From an uncultured Desulfobulbus sp. (lineage in GTDB: Bacteria; Desulfobacterota; Desulfobulbia; Desulfobulbales; Desulfobulbaceae): a DNA stretch of 64,000 nt. Of the stretch, positions 44,231-52,375 are shown one piece after another. Below the pieces are notes generated by a model. The model did no database searches. It was not told the DNA's origin and saw nothing but the letters and a program-made list of their open reading frames with translations. Within the stretch, counting starts at the first letter, position 1, and every line of letters begins with the position of its first letter. The DNA lies in NCBI RefSeq assembly GCF_963664075.1, contig NZ_OY760916.1:1738001-1802000 (forward strand), in the 5' to 3' direction. Both the position numbers and the translations under genes were made by a program.

Positions 44231-44887
44231 TTACCCTTGAGCGTGTACCACCCTTGCGGCCGCGCAGGCCGCACCATAACCATTATCAATGTTTAAGATT
44301 GCCACACCTGGGGCACAACTGGCGAGCATGCTTCCCAAAGCGACCTTGCCCTGTTCAGCCACGCCGTAGCCCACCGAGGTGGGAACTCCAAAAATGGGTT
44401 TTGAGGTCAAACCACCCATCACAGAAAGCAGGGCCGCATCCAGTCCTGCAACCACAATGACTGCATCAGCACTGTTGATTGCATCCAATCGTTCGGTGAG
44501 TCGCCATAATCCTGCCACGCCACAGTCTTCGTAAATATCGTTGGTGATGCCGAGGTAGCTCAGCGTGCGAGCCGCCTCCCAGGCAACGGAACCATCCGCT
44601 GTCCCTGCCGAAACAATGGCTATCTTGCCGTTGGCTTTGGGCTCAAGGGGATCTCCAAAACAGGTTTGGGAAAGCGGATGATAATCATAGAGTGCCTGCA
44701 CGTCTTCAGGGATGAGACTGAACTGGTGCTCGGAAAGACGGGTAAAGAGAATAGAATGGCCTGAGCCTTTACCAAATCTATGCAAGAGTTCAATGATGTC
44801 CGAATCCGACTTACCTTGGCAAAAGACAGCCTCTGGTAAGCCAATGCGAGCTGTGCGTCCATGGTCAAATAAAATGCTCGATTTCAT
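44231..44887 (-). CDS. larB: Nickel-pincer cofactor biosynthesis: LarB (NaAD carboxylase)
   Basis: About 218 residues from the ATG at 44887; a GTG at 44962 would add a 25-residue extension without family support. The second half is the PurE-like AIR-carboxylase fold: IAIVSAGTADGSVAWEAARTL, DCGVAGLWRLTERLD, VVAGLDAALLSVMGGL and PTSVGYGVAEQGKVALGSML. LarB carboxylates and hydrolyses nicotinic acid adenine dinucleotide, the first step of the nickel-pincer nucleotide pathway. Its partners LarE and LarC are encoded at 20251-22343, the other side of the accessory island. It leads an operon with DUF362 and the polyferredoxin. Confidence 0.88.
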   Translation of the reverse strand: MKSSILFDHGRTARIGLPEAVFCQGKSDSDIIELLHRFGKGSGHSILFTRLSEHQFSLIPEDVQALYDYHPLSQTCFGDPLEPKANGKIAIVSAGTADGSVAWEAARTLSYLGITNDIYEDCGVAGLWRLTERLDAINSADAVIVVAGLDAALLSVMGGLTSKPIFGVPTSVGYGVAEQGKVALGSMLASCAPGVAILNIDNGYGAACAAARVVHAQG

Positions 44888-45321
44888 GCTGATAGTAAAT
44901 ATGAATGGGGGAGGGTACGGTTCAGGTGTCCTTGGAAATACGGTCACGCAGGCCTGATCCACCTGTTAAATAGAAAAAGGTAGTATACCTGCATTGAAAG
45001 AGAGCTGATAGCTGGTTTTTCCCGATTATATGCCTAATGCTCCAAACAGCAGCAAAAAATTACGCTGAAGAGCAAGAGTGCTCGTGGCTCACGGGGGCGA
45101 AAATTTGAAAGGATTGCTTTTGTTACAAAAGACGGGGCAAAAAGAAACATCCGAAGGGCGGGATGGGTAAAATTGACTCTTCTTGAGGCATTTTTGGTAT
45201 ATTTTCTCCTCTTTAATCAGAGAGATACGTGTACATCCTGGAGATAAGTCATTATTATGTAACCGTGGCTGATCGGCGCCTACACAGTGCCGTGATTTCC
45301 ACTTCATTGTCGTTCTTGGAG

Positions 45322-45466
45322 TAGTGTCCGTCTAGAAACGAGGATTTTTGTTCAAGTTCAAGGCATGCGAAAAATTTTACCGCAGGCATATAGATGATAT
45401 TCCGAGGATAAAATTTTGAGCATAACGCCGAAATTGGGCAAAAAGACCGTTTCTGGATGGACACTA
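45322..45466. repeat. MITE-like element with long inverted ends
   Basis: TAGTGTCCGTCTAGAAACG at the left and CGTTTCTGGATGGACACTA at the right form a 19-base inverted repeat with two mismatches around a 145-base AT-rich body with no open frame. The ends include TA, as in TA-targeting Tc1/IS630-type elements. Body sequence AAATTTTACCGCAGGCATATA recurs inverted near 55320. The remaining bases of the 44888-45574 gap show no gene. Confidence 0.7.
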
Positions 45467-45574
45467 GAGTAATTTCGAGAGCGAGGTTCTGAGCTTAAGC
45501 ACTTCCTGATCAAATGTTATCCGGATTGTGAAGCTTTGACGTTTGACGAAACCATCTTATTTGGAGAGTACGTG

Positions 45575-45922
45575 ATGATGCAAGACTGGAATGCCTACCG
45601 TGATTCTTTGATGGAGCAGATTACCGAATATGCTAAGCAAACTCCTGATGTTATGCGAGGTTTGACGACAATAAATAATGCTGCTGCCAAGACCGGTCAT
45701 CTGGACCCCAAGGTTCATGAGTTGATTGCTCTCGCCGTGGCCGTGACCACCCGTTGCGACGGATGCATTTCCGTGCATGTACAAGAGGCCGTCAAATTGG
45801 GTGCAACCAAGGAGGAAATTGCCGAAGCCATGGGCGTTGCCATTGCTCTGAATGCTGGAGCGGCCTTGGTGTACTCCTCACGTGCCCTGGAAGCGCATTC
45901 TCAATTAGTTGATAAAAAATAA
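45575..45922 (+). CDS. Carboxymuconolactone decarboxylase / AhpD-like protein
   Basis: About 115 residues. GGAGAG six bases before the ATG at 45575 decides the start. The CMD domain shows LIALAVAVTTRCDGCISVHV: the CxxC...H redox motif of AhpD-type proteins, in which the two cysteines handle peroxides or reduce partner peroxiredoxins. A following HVQEAVKLGATKEEIAEAMGVA helix pair is typical. It stands alone, ended by a hairpin. The exact redox partner is not visible. Confidence 0.9.
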   Translation: MMQDWNAYRDSLMEQITEYAKQTPDVMRGLTTINNAAAKTGHLDPKVHELIALAVAVTTRCDGCISVHVQEAVKLGATKEEIAEAMGVAIALNAGAALVYSSRALEAHSQLVDKK

Positions 45923-45932
45923 GTTATGATTT

Positions 45933-45988
45933 CTGCCTGAAATGAGGTGGCTCCCTTACTTATCTCGTTTAATCAATCAGGCAGTTTT
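45933..45988 (+). terminator. Terminator-like hairpin after the AhpD-like gene
   Basis: CTGCCTGA (45933-45940) pairs with TCAGGCAG (45977-45984), and inside it AAATGAG can pair with CTCGTTT. TTTT follows at 45985-45988. It lies 10 bases after the stop. Confidence 0.55.
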
Positions 45989-46004
45989 AATCACCTTCCT
46001 TGAT

Positions 46005-46042
46005 AAAGGGCCGATGGCAGAAAGAGATCTGCCCGGCCCTTT
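46005..46042 (+). terminator. Strong hairpin, second terminator candidate
   Basis: AAAGGGCC and GGCAGA pair with TCTGCC and GGCCCTTT around an AAGAGA loop. The A-rich start and T-rich end make it usable on either strand. It is followed by TTGTCTCTTT. Confidence 0.65.
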
Positions 46043-46413
46043 GTCTCTTTATGAGGGGTAATTGTACCGTACGATGTCTGTATGATTCTCGTTCAATACC
46101 CGTCAGTCAGGGGCTCCTAAGCTTGTTCAGCCAGGGGGGGCTCCGAGTCGAGAGCCAGCCGCACGTCCATCCCCCAATAGCCCTCCAATATATCCCCCAT
46201 GTTTTATCTCGTTCCACAATTGCCTATTTTTTTTACGAAGTGTAGAGTGCGGTATTGATTTTTCAATTTTCTTTCATTGTGTTTCTCTGTGCACCTAATC
46301 GTTTTTACTGGCTGGAATGAATCAATAAAGGCAAGGCTGTCTATACTCCTTTCTGTTTTTCCAGAATTGCCGCCTGTCGTACAACACGCACCCTTGCCTC
46401 AAGGAGTTTGCCT
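46043..46413. other. Non-coding stretch before the solute-binding/HD-GYP sensor gene
   Basis: No credible frame on either strand. It presumably holds the promoter of the gene at 46414; I see no convincing -35/-10 pair. Confidence 0.4.
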
Positions 46414-49400
46414 ATGGGGACGACCAGAAAATTCACCTTCTCTATTCGTATTACAGTCCTTGGCATCTTTATTCTCCTTATCGGTCTCACTGTCGGGCTT
46501 GCCCTCTATCTGCAATACTATTTTTCCCATGATCTCGCCGGAACCGCTGCCAAGCATTCCTTTCTGGCGACCTCAGAGCGTGTTGGGGAGCGTATCCAGA
46601 CGCTGGAGAGACAGAGTGCCCGGCTGGTCTCCGTGCTGTCCAATCTGTCTGAATTTGAACAGTACCCGGATGCCGCAAGTGAGCGTCATGTACGCACGCT
46701 GCTTGCCGGGATGATGGAACAAAATCCGAATTTTTATTCGATTTATGTCGGCTACCAATCCGGAGATTTTTTTGAATTAATCAACCTGGAAAGTAATGAG
46801 AAAGTCAGAGAACCCTTTCAGGCTGCACCCCATGATCGATGGGTTATCATTAAAATCAGGGAGCAGGAAAGTGGGCGAAAAAAGGTAACGGTCTATCTTG
46901 ATCAATATTTTAAGGTGCGAACGCAGCGGCAGGAAATATCAGATTACGACCCCAGAGTACGCCCCTGGTTTACAGAAGCCCAAAAATCTCCAGGAACTAT
47001 CAAGACCCGTCCTTATATTTTTTCTCTGCTCAAAGCTCCGGGAGTCACTTTTGCAAAAAGCATGAATGGGGGGCAGCGCGTTGTTGCAGCCGATATTTCC
47101 CTGGCGGGCATGTCCGCCTTTTTGCAAAAACAGCATATGCTCCCCGGTGGTGAGACTTTTCTCTTTGATAGAGATGGAACCATTACCGCCAGCGCCATAG
47201 AGAGCACTACGGTCACAGCGGCGGCAGCAACAACATCGCTTCATTTAAATGAAGAAGAGCAGTCTTTTCTTGCTGCCAATCCCATCATCAAAGCCTCCAA
47301 TGAGTTGGATTGGCCTCCCTTTGATTTTACCATGAGCGGAAAGCCCAAAGGCTATTCCATTGATATGCTCGATTTGCTGGCTCAAAAGGCTGGTTTTCGC
47401 GTTGAATATATTAACGGTTTTTCCTGGAATGAGTTGGTTGAGCTCTTTAAGCGGGGAGAACTGGATCTGCTCCATTCGCTCATGCGCAATGACGAGCGGG
47501 AACGCATGGGCATCTTCTCCGCTTCCTATATGCCTACCACCCAGGCCTTTGTCACCAGGAACGGACAACCGCTCCCCAAATCTTTGCGCGAGCTTGAAGG
47601 GAAAACTGTTGCCATTCCCAAGGGCTGGTACACGGATATCTACCTTGCTGCCCATTACCCCAAAATCAAATTGCTCCATGTCCACTCCACCCTTGAAGCC
47701 CTGCGGGCAGTGGCAGCAGGTGAGGCCTATGCGACCCTGGATATAGAATCTGTTCTCAAGTTTCTTATCTCCTCCTATTTTTTTGACTCCGTCCAGGTCG
47801 GTGGGGAGATCGCAGAACTTTCGAACACTGGCAAAGGGGGCCTCCATTTTCTGACGAGGCCTGAGATGCCGTTGCTGGCATCCATTCTGGACAAGGCTCT
47901 TGCTGCGGTTACAGAGCAAGAGCGTGCTCGCCTTGGGGAAAAATGGTTTGGCAGTGGCCAAAGAAGAGCACAATCCGCTCGTACCCTCGGGACCTTGCCC
48001 CATGCTGGCCTGCTCCAGCTTGCACGCTCCACGGGGAAATCGGGCAACATGCAGGTCATGCAGATAAAGGGGCAGGAATATTTTGGTTATGTGGCCCCTA
48101 TCGAATCGCTGTATGGTGCGGATAAGGAATTTATAGGCCTGCTGGTGCCGGTAAAAGCGGTAATCGGTCCCTATATGGAGAAGGTACGGGTTTCTCTGCT
48201 TGTCAGTCTAGCTTGGCTCCTCCTGTTGACGCCTGTCATCTGGTACTGCACCACGCTTATCGTCAGACCCATTAATGCCCTTGTCCAGCAAAGTGATAAG
48301 GTAAAAGAACGGCGCTATGATGAGGTCTGTGTTGTGGAAAGTCACATCACAGAGATCTATGGACTCTCCACTTCGCTGGTGGCCATGTCCGGCTCTATTT
48401 GCGAATATGAACGATCCCAACGTGCAATGATGGACTCGTTCATTCAATTGATTGCCACGGCCATTGACCAAAAATCTCCCTATACCGGTGCCCATTGTGC
48501 CAGGGTCCCCGAGCTTGCGATACTACTTGCCAGGGCCGCCAGCGAGAGTAATGCCAGTGCTTTTGCTTCATTTGCTATGGAGAGCGAAGATCAATGGCAT
48601 GAATTTCGTACTGCTGCCTGGCTTCATGACTGCGGAAAAGTCGCAACGCCTGAATACATTGTCGATAAGGCAACCAAGTTAGAGACGATATACAACCGGA
48701 TTCACGAAATCCGCATGCGCTTTGAGGTCCTTTGGCGTGATGCTGAACTCGATTACTGGAAAGGAAGCTGTGAAGGAGGTGATCGTGAAATACTCGCCAG
48801 ATCCCTCAAAGAGCGACAGACTGTACTAAAAAATGATTTTGCCTTTGTGGCGCAGTGTAACGTGGGCAGTGAATTCATGTCGGAAGAGGCGCGATCCCGG
48901 CTCCAGACCATTGGACGGCAAAGCTGGGTGCGGCATCTGGATAATCGACTTGGTCTTGGCCCACTTGAAGTAATGCGCTATGAGGATGAACCCGTTGAGC
49001 TCCCCTGTAGTGAACCCCTGCTGGCGGATAAACCTGAGCACATCATAACTCGGCCAAAGAGAGGGAATGAGAATGGCAAAGATTTTGGTTTTCGTATGGA
49101 CAAACCAGAAAACCTCTTTAATTTAGGAGAACTGTATAATTTAAGCATCGTTCGTGGAACGCTTACCGCTGAAGACCGCTACACCATCAATGAACATATT
49201 ATCACCACCATTCGCATGCTGGAGACCTTGCCGTATCCTGAAAATATGACCCGTATTCCGGAATACGCGGGAACCCATCACGAAACACTGCTCGGCACCG
49301 GCTATCCCAGAAAACTTAGTGCCAAGGATATTGGCATCCCCGGGCGCATTATGGCGATTGCTGATGTTTTTGAGGCACTCACCGCTTCTGATCGACCTTA

Positions 49401-49605
49401 CAAAACTGCAAAAACACTCAGTGAATCCGTGCATATTCTCAGTACGATGGTCCAGGAACAATGTCTGGATAGGGATCTGTTCGCCCTGTTTTTGGAAAGT
49501 GGTATTTTTTTGGACTACGCTCACAGTTTTCTTGCACCTGAACAGATCGATACGGTTGATGTCGCTGAGATTCTTAAAACGCTGGAGCCCCAAGCCACTG
49601 TCTGA
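46414..49605 (+). CDS. Periplasmic Cache plus SBP_bac_3 sensor with HAMP and insert-bearing HD-GYP
   Basis: About 1063 residues; AAGGAG seven bases before the ATG at 46414 sets the start. Order: membrane helix (about 12-33), periplasmic double-Cache (about 40-265), a solute-binding SBP_bac_3 domain (about 290-510, ASNELDWPPFDFTMSGKPKG), a further Cache-like return segment, a helix near 590-615, HAMP, then HD-GYP. The metal motifs are H738-D739 (WLHDCGK) and H955-H956-E957 (HHETLLGTGYP). About 215 residues separate them, against roughly 60 in ordinary HD-GYP domains, so a large insert is present. It likely degrades c-di-GMP in response to an amino-acid-like solute. HHExxxGxGYP has L in place of D. 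Confidence 0.85.
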   Translation: MGTTRKFTFSIRITVLGIFILLIGLTVGLALYLQYYFSHDLAGTAAKHSFLATSERVGERIQTLERQSARLVSVLSNLSEFEQYPDAASERHVRTLLAGMMEQNPNFYSIYVGYQSGDFFELINLESNEKVREPFQAAPHDRWVIIKIREQESGRKKVTVYLDQYFKVRTQRQEISDYDPRVRPWFTEAQKSPGTIKTRPYIFSLLKAPGVTFAKSMNGGQRVVAADISLAGMSAFLQKQHMLPGGETFLFDRDGTITASAIESTTVTAAAATTSLHLNEEEQSFLAANPIIKASNELDWPPFDFTMSGKPKGYSIDMLDLLAQKAGFRVEYINGFSWNELVELFKRGELDLLHSLMRNDERERMGIFSASYMPTTQAFVTRNGQPLPKSLRELEGKTVAIPKGWYTDIYLAAHYPKIKLLHVHSTLEALRAVAAGEAYATLDIESVLKFLISSYFFDSVQVGGEIAELSNTGKGGLHFLTRPEMPLLASILDKALAAVTEQERARLGEKWFGSGQRRAQSARTLGTLPHAGLLQLARSTGKSGNMQVMQIKGQEYFGYVAPIESLYGADKEFIGLLVPVKAVIGPYMEKVRVSLLVSLAWLLLLTPVIWYCTTLIVRPINALVQQSDKVKERRYDEVCVVESHITEIYGLSTSLVAMSGSICEYERSQRAMMDSFIQLIATAIDQKSPYTGAHCARVPELAILLARAASESNASAFASFAMESEDQWHEFRTAAWLHDCGKVATPEYIVDKATKLETIYNRIHEIRMRFEVLWRDAELDYWKGSCEGGDREILARSLKERQTVLKNDFAFVAQCNVGSEFMSEEARSRLQTIGRQSWVRHLDNRLGLGPLEVMRYEDEPVELPCSEPLLADKPEHIITRPKRGNENGKDFGFRMDKPENLFNLGELYNLSIVRGTLTAEDRYTINEHIITTIRMLETLPYPENMTRIPEYAGTHHETLLGTGYPRKLSAKDIGIPGRIMAIADVFEALTASDRPYKTAKTLSESVHILSTMVQEQCLDRDLFALFLESGIFLDYAHSFLAPEQIDTVDVAEILKTLEPQATV

Positions 49606-49629
49606 TGATGCTGGGGTTCTTTCGGAACG

Positions 49630-49649
49630 TACCCCCTGATCAGTTACGG
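49630..49649. repeat. Half copy (E) of the dispersed intergenic repeat
   Basis: TACCCCCTGATCAGTTACGG is the inverse of the CCGTAACyGATCAGGGG end of the repeats at 60.6 and 55.0 kb. Only the terminal 20 bases are present, just after the HD-GYP gene. Confidence 0.5.
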
Positions 49650-49659
49650 TGAAACTCTC

Positions 49660-50817
49660 TTGGAGTCCAATGAGAAAAAATCAATGTTTAACGCCGCTAT
49701 ACATCTTCGTCATGAACTGCACCGCTACCCGGAACTCTCCTCTCAGGAAGTACAAACGGCCGCAAGGCTGGTCCGCTATTTTGTTCCCCTGCAACCAGAG
49801 AGTATCATTGAACACCTAGGCGGCCATGGTCTCGCCGTGATATTTTCAGGAAAAGCACCCGGGCCGACAATCCTTTTTCGCTCGGAACTTGATGCCCTGC
49901 CTCTGGAGGAAACCATACCTGCAGCGTATCAATCTCTCCACCCCGGCATTTCCCATAAGTGCGGTCATGATGGACACTCGGCTATTCTTGCCGCAGTGGG
50001 GAGTTACCTCGCGTCCAACCCACCACAAAGAGGCAAGGTCGTGTTGTTGTTTCAGCCGGCGGAAGAGACGGGCAAGGGAGCTGCTGCCGTCCTGGATGAT
50101 CCTCAATTTGGATCCATCAGACCGGACTTTGTTTTTGCCCTTCACAATCTTCCTGGAGTCCCACTGGGCGAAGTGGTGATTCGTGAAAACAGCATGGCCT
50201 GCGCTTCCCGAGGCATGGGGATTGTTCTGCGAGGACTCTCAGCGCACGCTGCCCAACCGGAAACAGGGCGAAGTCCGGCTCAGGCACTGGCGACAATTCT
50301 AGGTAACATCACCAGGCTGCCGGAGAGTGTAGACAGCTCCGAGGAGATCGCCTTTGTGACCACAGTGGGAGCGACTCTTGGGGAGAAGGCCTTTGGTATT
50401 GCCCCCCATCGGGCCGAGATATGGGCGACCTTGCGCAGCGAACAGGATGCAACCATGCACCGCATCGTTCAACACGTGGAGCGGGTGGTGCAGGATGCGG
50501 CCAGCCAATCAGGCCTGGAGTATTCCATAACCTATGAAGATATCTTTGCCGCAACCAGCAACGATCCTGCCGCAGTTGATTTGGTGATGAAGGCACATGG
50601 TGACAATGCATGTACACGGGCCCCTCAACCTTTCCGTTGGTCCGAAGACTTTGGGCAGTTCACCGCCCGTTTCCCCGGTGCGCTTTTTGGGATAGGTGCC
50701 GGTCTTGATGTTTCGGATTTGCACCAGCCAGATTTTGATTTTCCCGATGCACTGATTCCCCTTGGTGCGCAACTCTTTATTCGTCTGAGCCAGATATGTC
50801 TGGGAAGGGCACTGTGA
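49660..50817 (+). CDS. M20-family metallopeptidase / amidohydrolase (M20D)
   Basis: 385 residues if the TTG at 49660 is used; an ATG at 49684 would give 377 and is equally possible, as neither has a strong ribosome site. The M20D signatures are present: LHRYPELSSQE near 20, LFRSELDALPLEE near 73, KCGHDGHSAIL near 102 (metal ligands) and QPAEETGKGAA near 137 (catalytic Glu). Such enzymes deacylate or hydrolyse N-acyl amino acids, hippurate-like compounds or peptides. It probably acts in the cytosol because no signal peptide is seen. The substrate cannot be told from sequence. Confidence 0.9.
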   Translation: MESNEKKSMFNAAIHLRHELHRYPELSSQEVQTAARLVRYFVPLQPESIIEHLGGHGLAVIFSGKAPGPTILFRSELDALPLEETIPAAYQSLHPGISHKCGHDGHSAILAAVGSYLASNPPQRGKVVLLFQPAEETGKGAAAVLDDPQFGSIRPDFVFALHNLPGVPLGEVVIRENSMACASRGMGIVLRGLSAHAAQPETGRSPAQALATILGNITRLPESVDSSEEIAFVTTVGATLGEKAFGIAPHRAEIWATLRSEQDATMHRIVQHVERVVQDAASQSGLEYSITYEDIFAATSNDPAAVDLVMKAHGDNACTRAPQPFRWSEDFGQFTARFPGALFGIGAGLDVSDLHQPDFDFPDALIPLGAQLFIRLSQICLGRAL

Positions 50818-50906
50818 GGTATGGGGTGATAAATATTTGGTATCGTCCGTAAATTTATAATTTGTATCCTGACGCAACTCACCCTTCACAACAAGGAGAA
50901 TACTCC

Positions 50907-51551
50907 ATGGTTTTTGCTTCATGGCGTGAATTTACCTTTGATTGGCTATCCTTGGCCCTGCTTATTACCTATCATGGATACCTCTACATAAAGGTGCGGC
51001 GGAAACCGTTGCAAACCTCCATAGGTATAACCAACCATGCCCGGCATATGTGGGTGCAGGTGGTGATGGAAAATAGGCGAGATGTCTTGGCTGTTCAGAC
51101 CATGCGCAACCAGGTGATGGCGGCATCCTTTATGGCGTCAACCGCAATACTGCTTAGTCTTGGGGCATTGAATTCCGCCTTTCGTTCGGACATGTTCAAT
51201 GAAATATCCCATACCCTCAATATGTACGGTGCGCGTACAGAAGAGTTATGGATGTTTAAACTGATGCTTCTTGGGATCCTTTTTTTTCTTACTTTTTTCA
51301 ATTTTACGCTGGCTATTCGCTATTACAACCATGCCTCCTACATGATTAATACCGAGGCAACCGATGATACAGCCTGTTCGATTCATTCTGTCACCCAAAC
51401 GCTCAACCGTGGTGCGCTTCATTACACCTTTGGAATGCGGGGATTTTATCTCTCCGCACCTTTGGCCCTTTGGCTCTTTGGGCCTGCCTGGATGTTAGCC
51501 GGATTCCTCGCCTTGATCGTAGTTCTCTTTCGCCTTGATAGTGAGGCCTGA
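50907..51551 (+). CDS. DUF599 membrane protein
   Basis: About 214 residues from the ATG at 50907, preceded by AAGGAG with an eight-base spacer. Four hydrophobic helices (about 10-27, 70-92, 125-145, 190-212) and the signature MVFASWREFTFDWLSLALLITYH place it in DUF599, a family of four-helix membrane proteins of unknown function. NRGALHYTFGMRGFYLSAPL near the last helix is the most conserved family segment. It is not in an operon with its neighbours. A hairpin overlaps the stop codon. Confidence 0.85.
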   Translation: MVFASWREFTFDWLSLALLITYHGYLYIKVRRKPLQTSIGITNHARHMWVQVVMENRRDVLAVQTMRNQVMAASFMASTAILLSLGALNSAFRSDMFNEISHTLNMYGARTEELWMFKLMLLGILFFLTFFNFTLAIRYYNHASYMINTEATDDTACSIHSVTQTLNRGALHYTFGMRGFYLSAPLALWLFGPAWMLAGFLALIVVLFRLDSEA

Positions 51552-51574
51552 TTTTAATTGAGTTGAATCAGGCC
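51545..51574 (+). terminator. Hairpin overlapping the DUF599 stop codon
   Basis: GGCCTGATT pairs with AATCAGGCC around TTAATTGAGTTG. The stem includes the stop codon. There is no long T-run after it, so it may be a weak terminator or an mRNA-protecting end. Confidence 0.45.
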
Positions 51575-51773
51575 GTGTTGTGGGCTGCGATGGAAATTGG
51601 CAAGGACTCTGCGTCGGGGGAAAAAATGGGACTGGCACCATAAAAATCTGGGACGGTTACTCTGTTTTGTGTAAAAGAGGGCTGAATTATTTGGCATTTA
51701 TGATGATGGATTTAAGAGTAACCAAACTGATTGCAAGGAATTGCTGGTCAGGGAGTGAAGTCGAGGTTTTTTT

Positions 51774-52070
51774 ATGCAGGTGTTTTATTTTGTTTTTGAA
51801 GTAGAGCCGCAGCTTGGAAATCCCAAAAGTGCCCATGCATCAAGAGCTGTGGCCCATCTCTATGTCCCCGCAGATGATGTAGACCAAGCAAGAGAGAGTG
51901 CCCAGACCTACCTTGCAGCAGAGCTCTGGCAACTAAATAACGAAGTAAAGGCGACTCTTTTCTCCCAAGAAGAAGTGAACGAGCTTAAAGGAGACGAGTT
52001 GGCCAAATACCAGTCCGCAGCGACAGAAGGCATTCAAGAAATCATGTATTACTGGCATCGTTCTGAGTGA
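51774..52070 (+). CDS. Hypothetical 98-aa protein
   Basis: MQVFYFVFEVEPQLGNPKSAHASRAVAHLY... with helical stretches (DQARESAQTYLAAELWQL) and acidic composition; GAGG precedes the ATG by about nine bases. No membrane helix, cysteine motif or known domain. The base composition matches the host. I do not recognise the family; it looks like a small cytosolic protein and is probably expressed alone. Confidence 0.65.
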   Translation: MQVFYFVFEVEPQLGNPKSAHASRAVAHLYVPADDVDQARESAQTYLAAELWQLNNEVKATLFSQEEVNELKGDELAKYQSAATEGIQEIMYYWHRSE

Positions 52071-52375
52071 GCAGGCAGTAGAAAAACTATCTTTTAGTGC
52101 GGATATATTTTATTTAAGACTCTGAGTTTACAGTGTTTTACCTGGTCAGCCAGGGCGATTTTTCAGATATGATTACCATCGAAGCTCAGCCTGCTCTTCT
52201 GCAGAGCGAGTAGATGCTGTTTTTTGTCGAACGGTCTTCTGGCTGCTGGCATATTGGGGTTCGTGCCTCACCACCAACCCCTACATAACAGGCTCTTTGA
52301 AATTATTTTTGGTGATTCCATTGACGCTCAGCTGAGTTTTGCTGGTAATCACATTTCCAGAAAAGGGGATCAGCT
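52071..52375. other. Intergenic stretch, nothing recognisable
   Basis: About 305 bases with no credible gene on either strand. It contains the upstream region of the RTX/LVIVD/ankyrin gene. Confidence 0.4.
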
